A DNA stretch of 64,000 nt from a cyanobacterium endosymbiont of Epithemia clementina EcSB (GTDB lineage: Bacteria > Cyanobacteriota > Cyanobacteriia > Cyanobacteriales > Microcystaceae): positions 2,333,833 to 2,397,832 of the forward strand of contig NZ_CP123991.1 in the NCBI RefSeq assembly GCF_029919255.1, given 5' to 3'. Below are positions 1-9,763 of this stretch, piece by piece. The notes beneath the pieces were generated by a model. That model did no database searches. It saw nothing but the letters and a program-made list of their open reading frames with translations, and was not told the DNA's origin. The translations under genes were made by a program, and so were the position numbers. Position 1 is the first letter of the stretch. Every line of letters begins with the position of its first letter.

Positions 1-325
1 ACAATTTTTAGTTACTTAGTACATCTTTTTGCATATAAAACTTTATCAAACGAGTAATGAAGATCAACAAATTTTTTTGGCAAAATTTTCTTCACAACAT
101 AAATCAACTTTCATAATTTTTCATTATCTTAGTTCCTGTCCCATTGATAAAATTTCTCTAACTCTCCTGCTAGTTTGACATAGCCAAAACATTTAGTTAG
201 TAGCAAGGTCTTAGCTCTGTTAATACACCTAAGCCGAAGCTTGCTTGCTACTAACTTAGAGTTTTATGCACCATATGCACTATTTTAGCTGTGTCAGTTT
301 ACCAATTCTTAAATTTCTATCTCCT
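1..325. other. AT-rich flank without recognisable gene
   Basis: No open frame of useful length and no RNA gene recognised on either strand. It lies downstream of the glycosyltransferase gene and may contain its 3' untranslated region. Composition matches the decayed spacers elsewhere in the window. Confidence 0.5.
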
Positions 326-1141
326 TTAAGTTGTTGCCCAAAATCTGATAGTGTACCAGAGGGCTTTTACCCCATCCGTCCAATTAATTTTTTTACCTTC
401 AGCATAAGATCGCCCATAATAGGAAACTCCTGCTTCATATAAACGCCAACGACGGCGAGACTTAGCTACTTTGACGGTGAATTCTACTTCAAAACCGAAG
501 TCATTACAAGTCAATTTTATATCATCCAACACTTCCCTTCGGAACATTTTTGTACAAACTTCAATATCTGTTAAAGTTGTGTTGCAAAGTAAATTAATAA
601 AGTTAGAAATAACCTGATTACCTAAGAGGTGATGAAAATATAAAACCCGATGGGGTTCACCATAAAAACGGGATCCATAAACCACATCAGCCCACCCTTC
701 CTCAATTAATCGCCACATCCGTTTCCAGTCCTGGGGATCATATTCCAAGTCGGCATCTTGAATCAGAATGACTTCTCCTGTGGCAGCTTTAAACCCTGTT
801 CGTAAGGCAGCCCCCTTACCTTGATTGCGTTTATGGAAGATAACTTGAACACCGACAGACAAAGACTCAGAAGCTGCTACTTCTGATTGAGGATGATGAG
901 TTTCGCATTCGATTTCCTCTTGAACTATTAATTGCTGATTACTATCAAGTTTAATTTTCACCATTTGGCTACTTACTTGTCCAAAGGTTTGTACTAACCA
1001 TTCTCTGGTTCCATCAGTCGATCCATCATCAACTAGAACAATTTCTTTAGAAATTGCTGGAAGTGCTTGAGCTACTTTGGTCAAAGCACTTTCTATAGTA
1101 TGGATTTCATTGTAAACAGGAATAACAATCGACAGTTTCAT
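326..1141 (-). CDS. Family 2 glycosyltransferase (DPM1/GtrB-like)
   Basis: A 271-residue GT-A glycosyltransferase, probably transferring a sugar from an activated donor to a lipid or polysaccharide acceptor at the cytoplasmic membrane. The N-terminus reads KLSIVIPVYNE, followed by the nucleotide-binding LVDDGSTDGT near residues 36-45. RNQGKGAALRTG and the metal-binding DADLEYD motif follow. About 45 residues rich in charged and polar residues sit between the VDDGS and NQGKG motifs, longer than usual for the family. There are no C-terminal membrane helices, unlike GtrB. I start at 1141 because GGAG lies just upstream of this ATG; an in-frame ATG at 1168 would add nine residues without homology to the fold. 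Family is certain; donor and acceptor are unknown. Confidence 0.88.
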   Translation of the reverse strand: MKLSIVIPVYNEIHTIESALTKVAQALPAISKEIVLVDDGSTDGTREWLVQTFGQVSSQMVKIKLDSNQQLIVQEEIECETHHPQSEVAASESLSVGVQVIFHKRNQGKGAALRTGFKAATGEVILIQDADLEYDPQDWKRMWRLIEEGWADVVYGSRFYGEPHRVLYFHHLLGNQVISNFINLLCNTTLTDIEVCTKMFRREVLDDIKLTCNDFGFEVEFTVKVAKSRRRWRLYEAGVSYYGRSYAEGKKINWTDGVKALWYTIRFWATT

Positions 1142-1828
1142 AAGAGATCTCCTCAAACACCCTTTCAATGGTTTATTTTGTTTATTGACCTAACTTTACT
1201 CTTTTTTTCTCCTTGCTTACACAAGTTTGTTTCTAGTTATTGCAAGGCTTATAAAAATTTGGTATGAGTCAATTACAGTTGATAGATAAAGTTCAATGCT
1301 AGATATTAGCGCAACTAATATCTATTGTCATCATAGTTGGGAGAAGTTCTTCAAGGTCAGATTTTAATAGCTAAAGATACTAGGATTTCTCAGATATTGG
1401 TATCTATATTTAGATAATCTTGTGAAGTTGCACAGAATAGCAAACTTGTTTTGGTCAAAACAATTTAAATTAACATAAGTTACGTAAAGTTGATTTTTAT
1501 TCACTAGCTTTACTAATTTTTATTTTATTTTTTTATAGACAGCAATCAATTTATTTTATTAAATAATAGATCTTTCATGAAAACTATTTGAGCGATATAT
1601 TTTCTAGTTTTAAACATTTTATTAACTAACTGCGTCAATTAAAGAACATGCTCATGGTTATTTTTATTGTCTGAATTTTATTTAAAAGTTCATGAATTAC
1701 TGCAGTAGTTTATAAACCAATGTAGTTTACATTTCTGATGCTATTTTACATAATTTTCCATTAATTGTTAAATTAATTGAATTAAGTCTTTAAAAACTAA
1801 ATTTATTGAATTGCGATACTGATGACAT

Positions 1829-1876
1829 AGTTCTTTCAAATCAAATTAAGTTAACTTAATTTGATTTGAAAGAACT
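1829..1876. repeat. Perfect 48-bp palindrome, no spacer
   Basis: Two 24-base arms, each the exact reverse complement of the other, meet at GTTAAC with no unpaired centre. The arm begins AGTTCTTTCAAATC. It lies in non-coding sequence about 700 bases from the glycosyltransferase start and nearly 2 kb before recQ, so it is not an obvious terminator. Its sequence is not shared with the other long hairpins in the window. Confidence 0.9.
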
Positions 1877-2194
1877 TTTTTAAAAGTTATCATAACTTCA
1901 TCTGTTCTCAAACAATAACAGTACTTTCTTATTCAATAAATGCTGCCAGTTGATAAATAAGATGACAGTAATATTCATTTTTTTGACAGAAGTGATATGC
2001 GTAATAAAAGATTTTGTTAAAATTACAATCTGGATTTATATCTATAAAACTAAAACTTAATAAAAGAATAAAAGTAACTTCTAATATGGAGCTACTGCTT
2101 TCTTTTATTCCTATAATTTTCTCTATATTTTATCTTTAATAAAAAATCTTTTAAGTCAAACTCAAACTAAATCTCAAAAAAAATTAATTAAACT

Positions 2195-2230
2195 AATTTA
2201 TCTAAAGAAAGAATTGTCTTTAGATAAATT
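2195..2230. repeat. Inverted repeat, 14-bp stem
   Basis: Arms AATTTATCTAAAGA and its exact complement are separated by 8 bases, followed on the + strand by a short T run and then A-rich sequence. It could be a terminator-like hairpin of a lost gene. Confidence 0.6.
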
Positions 2231-3368
2231 TTAAAAAAAGATAAATGCTCCTAGAGTTAAGCTGTTTTTCTATTTAAATCATTTTAGCCAATACTTGTCC
2301 ATTTTACTTAAATAAATCTAATAGCAACTACACCCAGATACTTCGTTAGGTACAGGTAAAAGTCTCAGTAGTAACTGCTACCATGATCAAGTATAAATTA
2401 CGTTTAAGTCAATATTATTTATATAAATAAAAATAATATTGATAATTTAAATAGTACTTGTGATATAAGAAAATTTTGCCAAAAAATCAAAAATTAGTTG
2501 ATTTTTAAACGACGAATGGTAGTAGCACTATTAATTAATGATTTAACTTTGTGCTTATTTTAATTTTAGGTCGATTTTAAACAGAAAAATATTTTTTAAG
2601 AAACTACTTACTAGTAGTATAGTACTAAGCATATTTAAAATTTTTTATTATAGGTCATTTATTTTTTTATTTTTTTAAAAAAATTCTATATTTTTTAGTT
2701 TTTTTATAGTACTAGTCTTATTAATGGCACTTTTTTATAGAAGTTATTGTTTTAGAATTAACTGCTATTTCTAAAAAAATGTTAGCAATAGGAGTCATAC
2801 TTATAACTATTTCAATTACTAATATTTTACCTCTATGCGTTCAAAGCATTTTTTAGAGATTAACTGCTTTATGTCTTTTATAGTGCAGTAAGTTCTTATT
2901 AAAATAGAACTTTTCTGCTTTTATATAAAGCATTAATAGCAACAGAGTTTATTTCTCCTGTAGTCTGGCAATTAACCTTATTTATTTTAATCTTTACTAT
3001 GGCAATTGCTACTTTTAAAAATGTTGTTTACACCTTTCTAGATAAGTAATATGATATCACTAATTTTAAAAATACATTGATTAAAAATAATTTTTAGGGT
3101 AAGATTATGAATCTTTGTACTTTATTACATTGGAATAATAGAGTAGATTTAATTAAAGTTTCAAGTATTAATCGTTCCTTAACTCTTGGTTTCTATCTAG
3201 GTTTATTAGTTTTACTATGATGGCGTGCTTAAAGACTTAATTTAGAAAATTAAATGGCTATTGCTAAATCTTATCAGTTTATTTAAAAAATATTTTTTTA
3301 TAAGATTCACCCTCTCCTTTTGATTGTATAGATTTGTATAACAACAAATTTAATTAGGAGTGTAACTC

Positions 3369-3655
3369 ATGGGTAAATCGACTACTGTTGTCTATTCAAT
3401 CGCAGAAGTTCTTAAGTGTATTAAAGATAAGTTAGATAGAAACTAAAAGTAAGTTAATCACAAGTGAAAACCTCTCCAAAAAGATGTAATAGCTTTTAAG
3501 CTGGAAGTAATGACCTCAACTTTCTTAGTCGAGGGAATAGACAAGTGACTAGAAAAAGTAAAAGAAACTTAAAAAATCAAGTTTGGGCGTTAATTGTTCT
3601 TTTAGCCGGTACCATTCCTACCGCTACTAGATTATTTTTTAAGGCCAACCGTTAA
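3369..3655 (+). pseudogene. Relic of a small coiled-coil membrane-anchored protein
   Basis: A good ribosome site (TTAGGAGTGTAACTC before ATG) opens a 25-codon frame beginning MGKSTTVVYSIAEVL and ending in a stop after KCIKDKLDRN. Some 120 bases further, frame 3575-3655 encodes NQVWALIVLLAG, a hydrophobic tail, then a stop. The start and end together resemble a common cyanobacterial hypothetical type: an ISEVL-type N-terminus, a heptad coiled coil, and a C-terminal membrane helix. The middle has lost its frame. The 25-residue peptide could still be translated because start and ribosome site are intact. Family match is from memory and moderate. Confidence 0.5.
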
Positions 3656-3824
3656 CTAACAAAGGGTGATTTGATATTTCAGATTAGCTTTAATGTAACA
3701 GTTAAAGGTAGTATGATCAAAGATCATAAATAAAATATAGAACAAAAAAAGCTCATTCTAGATAAATTAACTTGTTAACTTGAAGTGTTGGGAGAAACAA
3801 TAGTAACTCCTTCCGATTCTTTCT

Positions 3825-5963
3825 ATGATGATGTATCAATCTAACTCTCTCAGACAGTCCTTAAAACATTTTTTTGGGTATGATAGTTTTCGCCCTGGAC
3901 AGGCAGAAATTGTCGAAGAAGCTCTACGAAACCGTGACTTATTAGTAATCATGCCCACAGGGGGGGGAAAGTCCCTTTGTTTTCAACTGCCTGCCTTACT
4001 CAAACCTGGTTTAAGTGTGGTAGTCTCCCCCTTAATTGCTCTCATGCAAGACCAAGTAGACACTCTGTTAGATAATGGCATTGGGGCAACTTTTCTTAAT
4101 AGTAGTCTTAGTTCTCAAGAAATGCGGTCTCGTGAACAAGCAATTGTTCATGGGAAAATAAAACTGCTGTATATCGCCCCGGAAAGGTTATTAAATGAAA
4201 AATTTACCCCTTTTTTAGATTTTATTTCTCAAAAAATTGGAATTTCTGCCTTTGCAATTGATGAAGCTCATTGTGTGTCTGAATGGGGACATGATTTCCG
4301 TCCTGAATACCGACAATTAAAACAACTTCGTAAATGTTACTCTCAAGTTCCTATGTTTGCTTTAACCGCAACAGCAACCAATCGGGTACAAGAAGATATC
4401 ATCAAGCAGTTAGGATTAAGACAACCAAGAATTCATATTTCCAGTTTTAATCGTCCTAACCTTTACTACGATGTAAAACCTAAAGAACGCCATAGTTATA
4501 ATAAATTACTTACCTATATTCGTGGACAAAAAGGGACAGGAATTGTCTATTGTCTCAGTCGTCGTTCAGTAGATGAAATTGCCCTTCATTTACAAAACGA
4601 TGGAATTGATGCTTTGCCCTATCATGCAGGAATGGATGATAAGACAAGACGGTTAAATCAAAACCGTTTTATCCGAGATGATGTACAAGTGATAGTGGCA
4701 ACTATTGCCTTTGGAATGGGCATTGATAAACCTGATGTTCGCTTCGTTATTCATTATGATCTACCCCGTAATTTAGAAGGTTATTATCAAGAGTCAGGAC
4801 GAGCAGGAAGAGATGGAGAACCAGCAGAGTGTACCTTGTTTTTTAGTTTATCTGACCTCAAAAAAATTGAATATATAATTAATCAAAAAACCTCTTCTCA
4901 AGAACGAAAAGTATCCCGTCAGCAGTTACGTCAAGTAGTAGACTATGCTGAAGGCGTTGACTGTCGTCGCACCATTGTTTTACAGTATTTTGGGGAAAGA
5001 TTTTTAGGAAACTGTGGTAACTGTGATAATTGTCTTAACCCAAAACCTATAGAAGACTGGACAATTGAAGCACAAAAGTTTCTTTCTTGTGTTGTTCGTT
5101 GTAATGAAAAATTTGGCATGAATCATATTATTGATGTCTTGCGGGGATCGAAAAAGCGTAAAATTGAACAATATGGTCATCATCTTTTGTCAACTTATAG
5201 TATTGGAAAAGATAAAAGTTTAGCTGAATGGAAAATGCTTGGACGGTCTTTAATTCATCAAAATCTATTAGATGAAACTAGCGATGGATTTCCTGTATTA
5301 AAACTTAACAAACAGAGTTGGAAAGTTTTAAAAAAACAGAGAAAAGTAAAGATTTCAGTTGATAAAAAAATAGCCTTAGAAGCCCCAATATATAATAAAT
5401 CTGAAGTTAATAAAATTGAATTACTCTTTGAGAAGTTAAGAAACTTACGGAAACAATTGGCGGACAGCCATAATATAGCTCCATATGTTATTTTTGCTGA
5501 TTCAAGTTTAAGATTAATGGCGCAATTAAAACCTAAAAACATGCAAGAATTTTCTAAAATTTCTGGGGTAACTGACTTTAAAAAGAATCAATACGGAGAA
5601 AAATTTTTATCAGAAATTATGTCATTTCTTCGAGAAGAAGCTTATCCAAATACTCTACCAACTTCAAGTAATATGATTACTTTAGAGCTATACCAACAGG
5701 GATTAGATACGGCAGAAATCGCTAAGATGCGAGGGTTGAAAGAAAGTACTATTTACTCTCACCTCTCGGAATTGATTGAAACAAGACAACCAGTAGATAT
5801 CGATAAATTAATTCTTCCAGTTAGACAAGATATTATTATTCAAGCCATCAAGAAAATTGGGGACGGCACCTTAACTTCTATTAAAAAATATTTAGGAGAT
5901 AATTACAGCTACAATGAAATTAAATTAGTTAGAGCTTGGTATCGAAGGGAACAAGAACTTTGA
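3825..5963 (+). CDS. recQ: ATP-dependent DNA helicase RecQ
   Basis: A 712-residue superfamily 2 3'-5' DNA helicase acting in recombination and fork repair. Visible motifs are motif 0 (FRPGQ, residues 22-26), Walker A TGGGKS (45-50), DEAH box (146-149), SAT-like TATAT (181-185), and the helicase C-terminal domain ending in QESGRAGRDG (322-331). A RecQ zinc site is formed by Cys380, Cys397, Cys400 and Cys403. A winged-helix RQC region follows, then an HRDC domain around 530-605 and a C-terminal helix-turn-helix (HTH_40-type, about 618-705). Length is full. Three consecutive ATG codons open the gene, so the start may be 3825, 3828 or 3831; the nearest GGGAGA lies about 35 bases upstream, too far to decide. 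It is flanked by decayed sequence on both sides, so it is probably monocistronic. Confidence 0.95.
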   Translation: MMMYQSNSLRQSLKHFFGYDSFRPGQAEIVEEALRNRDLLVIMPTGGGKSLCFQLPALLKPGLSVVVSPLIALMQDQVDTLLDNGIGATFLNSSLSSQEMRSREQAIVHGKIKLLYIAPERLLNEKFTPFLDFISQKIGISAFAIDEAHCVSEWGHDFRPEYRQLKQLRKCYSQVPMFALTATATNRVQEDIIKQLGLRQPRIHISSFNRPNLYYDVKPKERHSYNKLLTYIRGQKGTGIVYCLSRRSVDEIALHLQNDGIDALPYHAGMDDKTRRLNQNRFIRDDVQVIVATIAFGMGIDKPDVRFVIHYDLPRNLEGYYQESGRAGRDGEPAECTLFFSLSDLKKIEYIINQKTSSQERKVSRQQLRQVVDYAEGVDCRRTIVLQYFGERFLGNCGNCDNCLNPKPIEDWTIEAQKFLSCVVRCNEKFGMNHIIDVLRGSKKRKIEQYGHHLLSTYSIGKDKSLAEWKMLGRSLIHQNLLDETSDGFPVLKLNKQSWKVLKKQRKVKISVDKKIALEAPIYNKSEVNKIELLFEKLRNLRKQLADSHNIAPYVIFADSSLRLMAQLKPKNMQEFSKISGVTDFKKNQYGEKFLSEIMSFLREEAYPNTLPTSSNMITLELYQQGLDTAEIAKMRGLKESTIYSHLSELIETRQPVDIDKLILPVRQDIIIQAIKKIGDGTLTSIKKYLGDNYSYNEIKLVRAWYRREQEL

Positions 5964-6785
5964 TACTCTTAGATAATTCTAAGAATCAACTATTTTTACT
6001 TGACTTATGTTATTCGATTACCAGATTTTGTCCTGGCAGTAGATTCTTCTTTAAAAGGAGAGCAAAAAGACTCGTGATATCTAGGTTCCGATTGGATAAG
6101 TAGCTCTCAGCCGTTTTGACAGTAGAAATTGATCAGCAATCCTGTCTTTAGGATACTGGCAAGGTGTTCTTACCTCTCTATTTATAAAGGCTTTAAAATG
6201 ATCGCTTTTAGAATGGAGTTCAATCATAAAGTCAAGATACAGGAGAAAATTTTTCTGCTGTTTAGATGTCTAACTACTATGATGTTCTAGCTTTACTCAG
6301 GCTACATTAGGAGAGTGATAATTTCCATTCAGTAGCTTTAAAACTATCGAATAACTAAAGACTTAACCTAGCTAAATTTGAAGATTCCAGATATTTAACT
6401 CGGTAATATAATTCGCTTCTTTTGCTCCATTCTCATCACCAACTGGGAGCATAACAGTTACTTCTCCTGTTTAATTGCGTCCCATCGCAATGTCTTTATT
6501 AGCCATGAATAACTTACATAACTGCTTATGGGTAAACTTTCAGACTAAGGGTTATAAATTCAAATAAATGCTAGTTTTATCAATTTGTTTTGCTTCCATT
6601 CTGGACTTTTAACAAAACCATATGATGTATCTGGTAAAATTTATGAAGACGAGTAGGATTGCCAAAATTTCTATTTATGAAAATAAATACTAAACCTCAA
6701 TTTAGAGTAGACCAGGCGATAATTAATCATTTTATAATAAATAACTATCGCCTAGCCTTCTAGCTAGAAGATTTTCACTACTTTT
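5964..6785. other. Decayed spacer
   Basis: Short protein-like frames occur on both strands, for example a minus-strand stretch near 6390-6510 reading roughly MANKDIAMGRN then TGEVTVMLPVGDENG. They are interrupted by stops and I cannot assign a family. Probably one or two dead genes. Confidence 0.4.
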
Positions 6786-6845
6786 AAAACTTACTTCACA
6801 AATTACCTCCAAGAGGGATTGGAAGGAATTTGTGAAGTAAGTTTT
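6786..6845 (-). terminator. Hairpin downstream of the small membrane protein
   Basis: Perfect 19-bp inverted repeat (arms 6786-6804 and 6827-6845) with a 22-base loop. It begins 56 bases past the stop of the minus-strand gene ending at 6902. The last stem bases on the minus strand are TTTT. Position fits a terminator; the long loop is unusual. Confidence 0.55.
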
Positions 6846-6901
6846 AGGTTAATCTTCTTATAATTAGAACTCACTAGATTATCGTATAAACCTTTTAACT
6901 T

Positions 6902-7345
6902 TTAATAAGATATTGCCCTTTCATTATTAAACTCAGTAACTTCCAAGATTACCCCGCCATCTTCAATCTTAATAGGGAAATTGCCTACTAATACATTTTT
7001 AGATTGAGAGAAATCTGGTTGATTCTGCGAAGTCTTCTCAAATTTTTTTTTCTTAGTTTTTTCTGAAGATAACTCAGAACTAGATTTTTTATCTTGAGCA
7101 TGAATATGATCATAAACCTTGATTAAGATCATTTTCTCGTCGACTGGTTCAAATTCAGTAGGTCGAGTTGATGATTTTTTAACTTTTGTTAACTTTTTAG
7201 CTGGATTAGCTGTTGGTTGATCAACTCCCTGTAAGGCTTTATATCCAGCCTTATAAGCAATATAAGCACTAACTGTACTAACTCCAGACATAACCAACAA
7301 AAGTAGTACAGTCCATTTAATGGTAGAACCAATTGAGATTGTCAT
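6902..7345 (-). CDS. Small membrane-anchored protein of unknown function
   Basis: 147 residues. The start chosen is ATG 7345, giving MTISIGSTIKWTVLLLLVM and a single N-terminal membrane helix (about residues 8-30). An Ala/Gly-rich linker follows, then a hydrophilic, Lys/Ser-rich cytoplasmic or periplasmic segment. The last 30 residues read like a compact beta-rich tail (VGNFPIKIEDGGVILEVTEF). An upstream in-frame extension to 7459 overlaps spacer sequence next to the tRNA and looks non-coding. No Shine-Dalgarno is obvious. The uninterrupted frame in a region where dead genes are riddled with stops supports a living gene. Function unknown. Confidence 0.6.
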   Translation of the reverse strand: MTISIGSTIKWTVLLLLVMSGVSTVSAYIAYKAGYKALQGVDQPTANPAKKLTKVKKSSTRPTEFEPVDEKMILIKVYDHIHAQDKKSSSELSSEKTKKKKFEKTSQNQPDFSQSKNVLVGNFPIKIEDGGVILEVTEFNNERAISY

Positions 7346-7493
7346 AATCAATAATTGAGTTAATCTATCAAAAAGACGAAAGAAAAACGTTAAATAACGC
7401 TGACTCAGGACCCCTGTGCGAGCTATAATAAAGGTATACCCTAACGATAGGCAAGTCAACCGAGCAGTTGACTTCTTATAAACTGGGGGACAT

Positions 7494-7566
7494 CCAGGGT
7501 TGGCCGAGCGGTTGAGGCAGCAAACTCATAATTTGCCCAAGGCAGGTTCAACTCCTGCACCCTGGA
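7494..7566 (+). tRNA. trnM-CAU: tRNA-Met (CAU), elongator type
   Basis: 73 nt. The acceptor stem CCAGGGT pairs with ACCCTGG and is followed by discriminator A. The D arm is GGCCGAGCGGTTGAGGC. The anticodon stem GCAAA/TTTGC encloses loop CTCATAA with anticodon CAT. T arm GCAGG TTCAACT CCTGC. CCA is not encoded. The stem lacks initiator features, so it is elongator tRNA-Met, or alternatively a tRNA-Ile whose wobble C is modified to lysidine. Confidence 0.93.
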
Positions 7567-8104
7567 CTTGAACCCTTTCGAGTTTCTGAGAAGTAATGGG
7601 GGGTTGTTGCATTACGATGTTAATTCCAGCATAAAGATAATTAGTTCATAGAATAGATTAAGAGAGGTTATACTGGATCTAGGTATTAACAGCACTGGGT
7701 AGATTCAGGGGAAAAGTGACAAAATATGCAATTTTCTACCTCAAGGCTTCCCAGTACGCAGTTTCAAAGTTTTTTTTGTCGTTAACCCTTAATTACCTTT
7801 TTTAACGCCTGATATTTTTCAGTTAAGAAAAGAAGCATCCCGTAATTGTTCCATACTCTAAATTTGTTGTGAGGTTGTTTGGTAATCCTCAAATTAAACT
7901 TAAAATCAGTCGAGAGGTTTTAACTTTATCAAAAGTATGGTTCAATGAAATATTGACCCGTAATTTAGTTGTCAAAGATCTTAGCTAGGGCATAGCTTAA
8001 TTCTAGTGAAAGTTCAAGCTAAGGATTTAAGTGTTTAGCTTTCAAGTCGCAACATTTCAGATCTAGAGACATCATTGTTGATAATTTTTCCTTAGGCTTT
8101 TTCT
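7567..8104. other. Spacer with faint gene relic
   Basis: Between tRNA-Met and pyrE. A short + frame around 7880-7980 reads REVLTLSKVWFNEIL and is bounded by stops; it may be a gene relic but cannot be named. The pyrE promoter is presumably in the last 100 bases. Confidence 0.4.
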
Positions 8105-8713
8105 ATGCAATCTAATTCTATCAATACCTCTTGTGTCGGAATAGCTGATTTATCTGTGTTGCGTCAATATCTTTTAAGATTATTCGTTGATCATGCCTAC
8201 GCTGAAGGTGATTTTTTGTTATCCTCCCAACAAAAAAGTGCCTACTATATCAATGGAAAACAAGTAACTCTGAGGGCTGAGGGGGCTGTGATGATTGGTC
8301 GATTGTTATTATCTATGCTGCCTGAAGATACCCAGGGAGTGGCGGGGTTAACTTTGGGAGCCGATCCCATTGTTACTAGTGTTAGTACGGTTTCTGCCTA
8401 TGAAAACCGTCCTATTCCTGCTCTAATCGTCCGTAAAGAGGCTAAAGGACACGGAACACAAACTTATATTGAGGGGCCAACCCTCGAAGATGGAGCTAAA
8501 GTCGTGGTCTTAGAAGATGTAGTAACGACAGGTAAATCTGCTATGCTGGCGGTAGAACGGTTGCGAGCTGTGGGTTATAAAGTTGATAGAATTATTGCTC
8601 TCGTAGATCGTGAACAAGGAGGGGCTGTTTGTTGCGAGTCCCAAGGATTGGAGTTTAAAGCTATCTTTTCGATTACAGAACTTCAGAAAGTTTATCAAGA
8701 AAAGCAATGGTGA
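8105..8713 (+). CDS. pyrE: Orotate phosphoribosyltransferase
   Basis: 202 residues, full length. It converts orotate and PRPP to orotidine 5'-phosphate in de novo pyrimidine synthesis in the cytoplasm. The type I PRTase PRPP-binding motif VVVLEDVVTTGKS is at residues 133-145. The substrate loop region RKEAKGHGTQTYIEG (110-124) carries the Lys and His residues of the catalytic flexible loop. The N-terminal cap has YYINGKQVTLRAEG. It ends 78 bases before gloA on the same strand, so the two may share a transcript. Retention implies the cell still makes its own UMP. Confidence 0.95.
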   Translation: MQSNSINTSCVGIADLSVLRQYLLRLFVDHAYAEGDFLLSSQQKSAYYINGKQVTLRAEGAVMIGRLLLSMLPEDTQGVAGLTLGADPIVTSVSTVSAYENRPIPALIVRKEAKGHGTQTYIEGPTLEDGAKVVVLEDVVTTGKSAMLAVERLRAVGYKVDRIIALVDREQGGAVCCESQGLEFKAIFSITELQKVYQEKQW

Positions 8714-8791
8714 ATAGTCAATAGTTAACAGTGCGATATCACGGTTAAGATAGAAATGAGGAAGTATCAACCAAAGGAGCATAAATTGCCC

Positions 8792-9223
8792 ATGCGGATA
8801 TTGCACACCATGCTGCGGGTTAATAACCTAGACGAATCGATCAAGTTCTATTGCGATATTTTAGGGATGAAATTACTTCGCAAAAAAGATTATCCAGGCG
8901 GCAAATTCACTTTAGCCTTTGTAGGGTATGGAGATGAGTCTGAAAATACAGTCATTGAATTAACCTATAATTGGGGTGTGGATTCCTACGAGCTCGGAAA
9001 TGCCTACGGACATATTGCCCTAGGGGTTAATGATATCTATGAAACCTGTGAAAAAATCCGAGAACTTGGAGGGAATATTACCCGCAAACCAGGACCAATG
9101 AAACATGGTTCAACAGTGATTGCTTTTGTTGAAGATCCCACTGGTTATAAGATCGAGTTAATTCAATTAAGTTCCCACAGTTCAACCCAAAAAAAAGCCG
9201 CCCTAGGCGATGCTAACCCTTAA
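8792..9223 (+). CDS. gloA: Lactoylglutathione lyase (glyoxalase I)
   Basis: 143 residues. Glyoxalase I isomerises the methylglyoxal-glutathione hemithioacetal to S-lactoylglutathione. Two beta-alpha-beta-beta-beta modules are visible. The four metal ligands of the bacterial Ni-type enzyme are all present at the usual numbers when counting from this start: His5, Glu56, His74 and Glu122. That agreement, plus AGGAG about 12 bases upstream, decides ATG 8792 over the in-frame ATG at 8756. The C-terminus beyond residue 127 is polar and probably unstructured. It follows pyrE on the same strand. Confidence 0.95.
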   Translation: MRILHTMLRVNNLDESIKFYCDILGMKLLRKKDYPGGKFTLAFVGYGDESENTVIELTYNWGVDSYELGNAYGHIALGVNDIYETCEKIRELGGNITRKPGPMKHGSTVIAFVEDPTGYKIELIQLSSHSSTQKKAALGDANP

Positions 9224-9454
9224 TCACAATTGATAAATTGTCTTGGATTTTTGCGTAAGGTGGGGTAGTTCCTGACATTGCTTATTGTCTGGATACTTTT
9301 TTTTCTATATCTTCGTTATAGCTCTCGGTTTTTATTCTCCGGACCACCCTCTCTCTTTAAATGGGTTTTCACAACTGGATTCAATTGTATTATTAATACA
9401 GTTCCTATTGTAAAAAACAAGATTTTTAGGTTTTACAAATAATTAAACACTTGA

Positions 9455-9763
9455 TTATTGATTACGTTGATGTTCTTGAAGAAGATCTATTAAAGTTTCC
9501 TGACATTGGGTCGGTAATAAATCCATTAGAGAAACTTCGAGTTTTCCTCCTCCTAAAGGAACCTTGATATCACGAAGAATGGATAATACTTTCTCTTCGC
9601 TTAATTCGTGGTTTTCTATGAGAGGATAGACCTTTTCCGCCACCTTGGTATGGAGATGGGCTTCTGCAAGATAAAGATGCCATTTTGTGATATCGATATA
9701 GACGCTCTCACCAATTTTGGCAGCGATGGTTTCAATTGCTTGGGTAGTAGTTAAATTAGTCAT
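9455..9763 (-). CDS. DUF3181 family protein
   Basis: 102 residues, the usual size of this cyanobacterial family of unknown function. The core reads AAKIGESVYIDITKWHLYL, then AEKVYPLIENHELSEE, and a C-terminal LLPTQCQETLIDLL. ATG 9763 matches the family N-terminus; an in-frame extension to 9844 has no family similarity. Predicted mostly helical and soluble, no signal peptide. No operon partner: both flanks are decayed sequence. Confidence 0.82.
   Translation of the reverse strand: MTNLTTTQAIETIAAKIGESVYIDITKWHLYLAEAHLHTKVAEKVYPLIENHELSEEKVLSILRDIKVPLGGGKLEVSLMDLLPTQCQETLIDLLQEHQRNQ

Larger units (their letters stand above)
1142..3368. other. Decayed AT-rich region, no identifiable gene
   Basis: More than 2.2 kb with stops in every frame. 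Scattered hydrophobic short frames on the + strand around 2690-3230 look like the relic of a membrane protein, but nothing can be named. It contains a perfect 48-bp palindrome at 1829-1876 and a 14-bp stem with 8-base loop at 2195-2230. Confidence 0.6.

Noticed and set aside
1067-1267. 66-codon + frame
   Set aside because: Largely antisense to the start of the glycosyltransferase gene, no ribosome site, no domain.
5258-5542. 94-codon minus frame inside recQ
   Set aside because: Fully antisense to conserved RecQ HRDC coding sequence.
8510-8806. 98-codon minus frame over pyrE/gloA
   Set aside because: Antisense to two well-supported genes; composition of a shadow frame.
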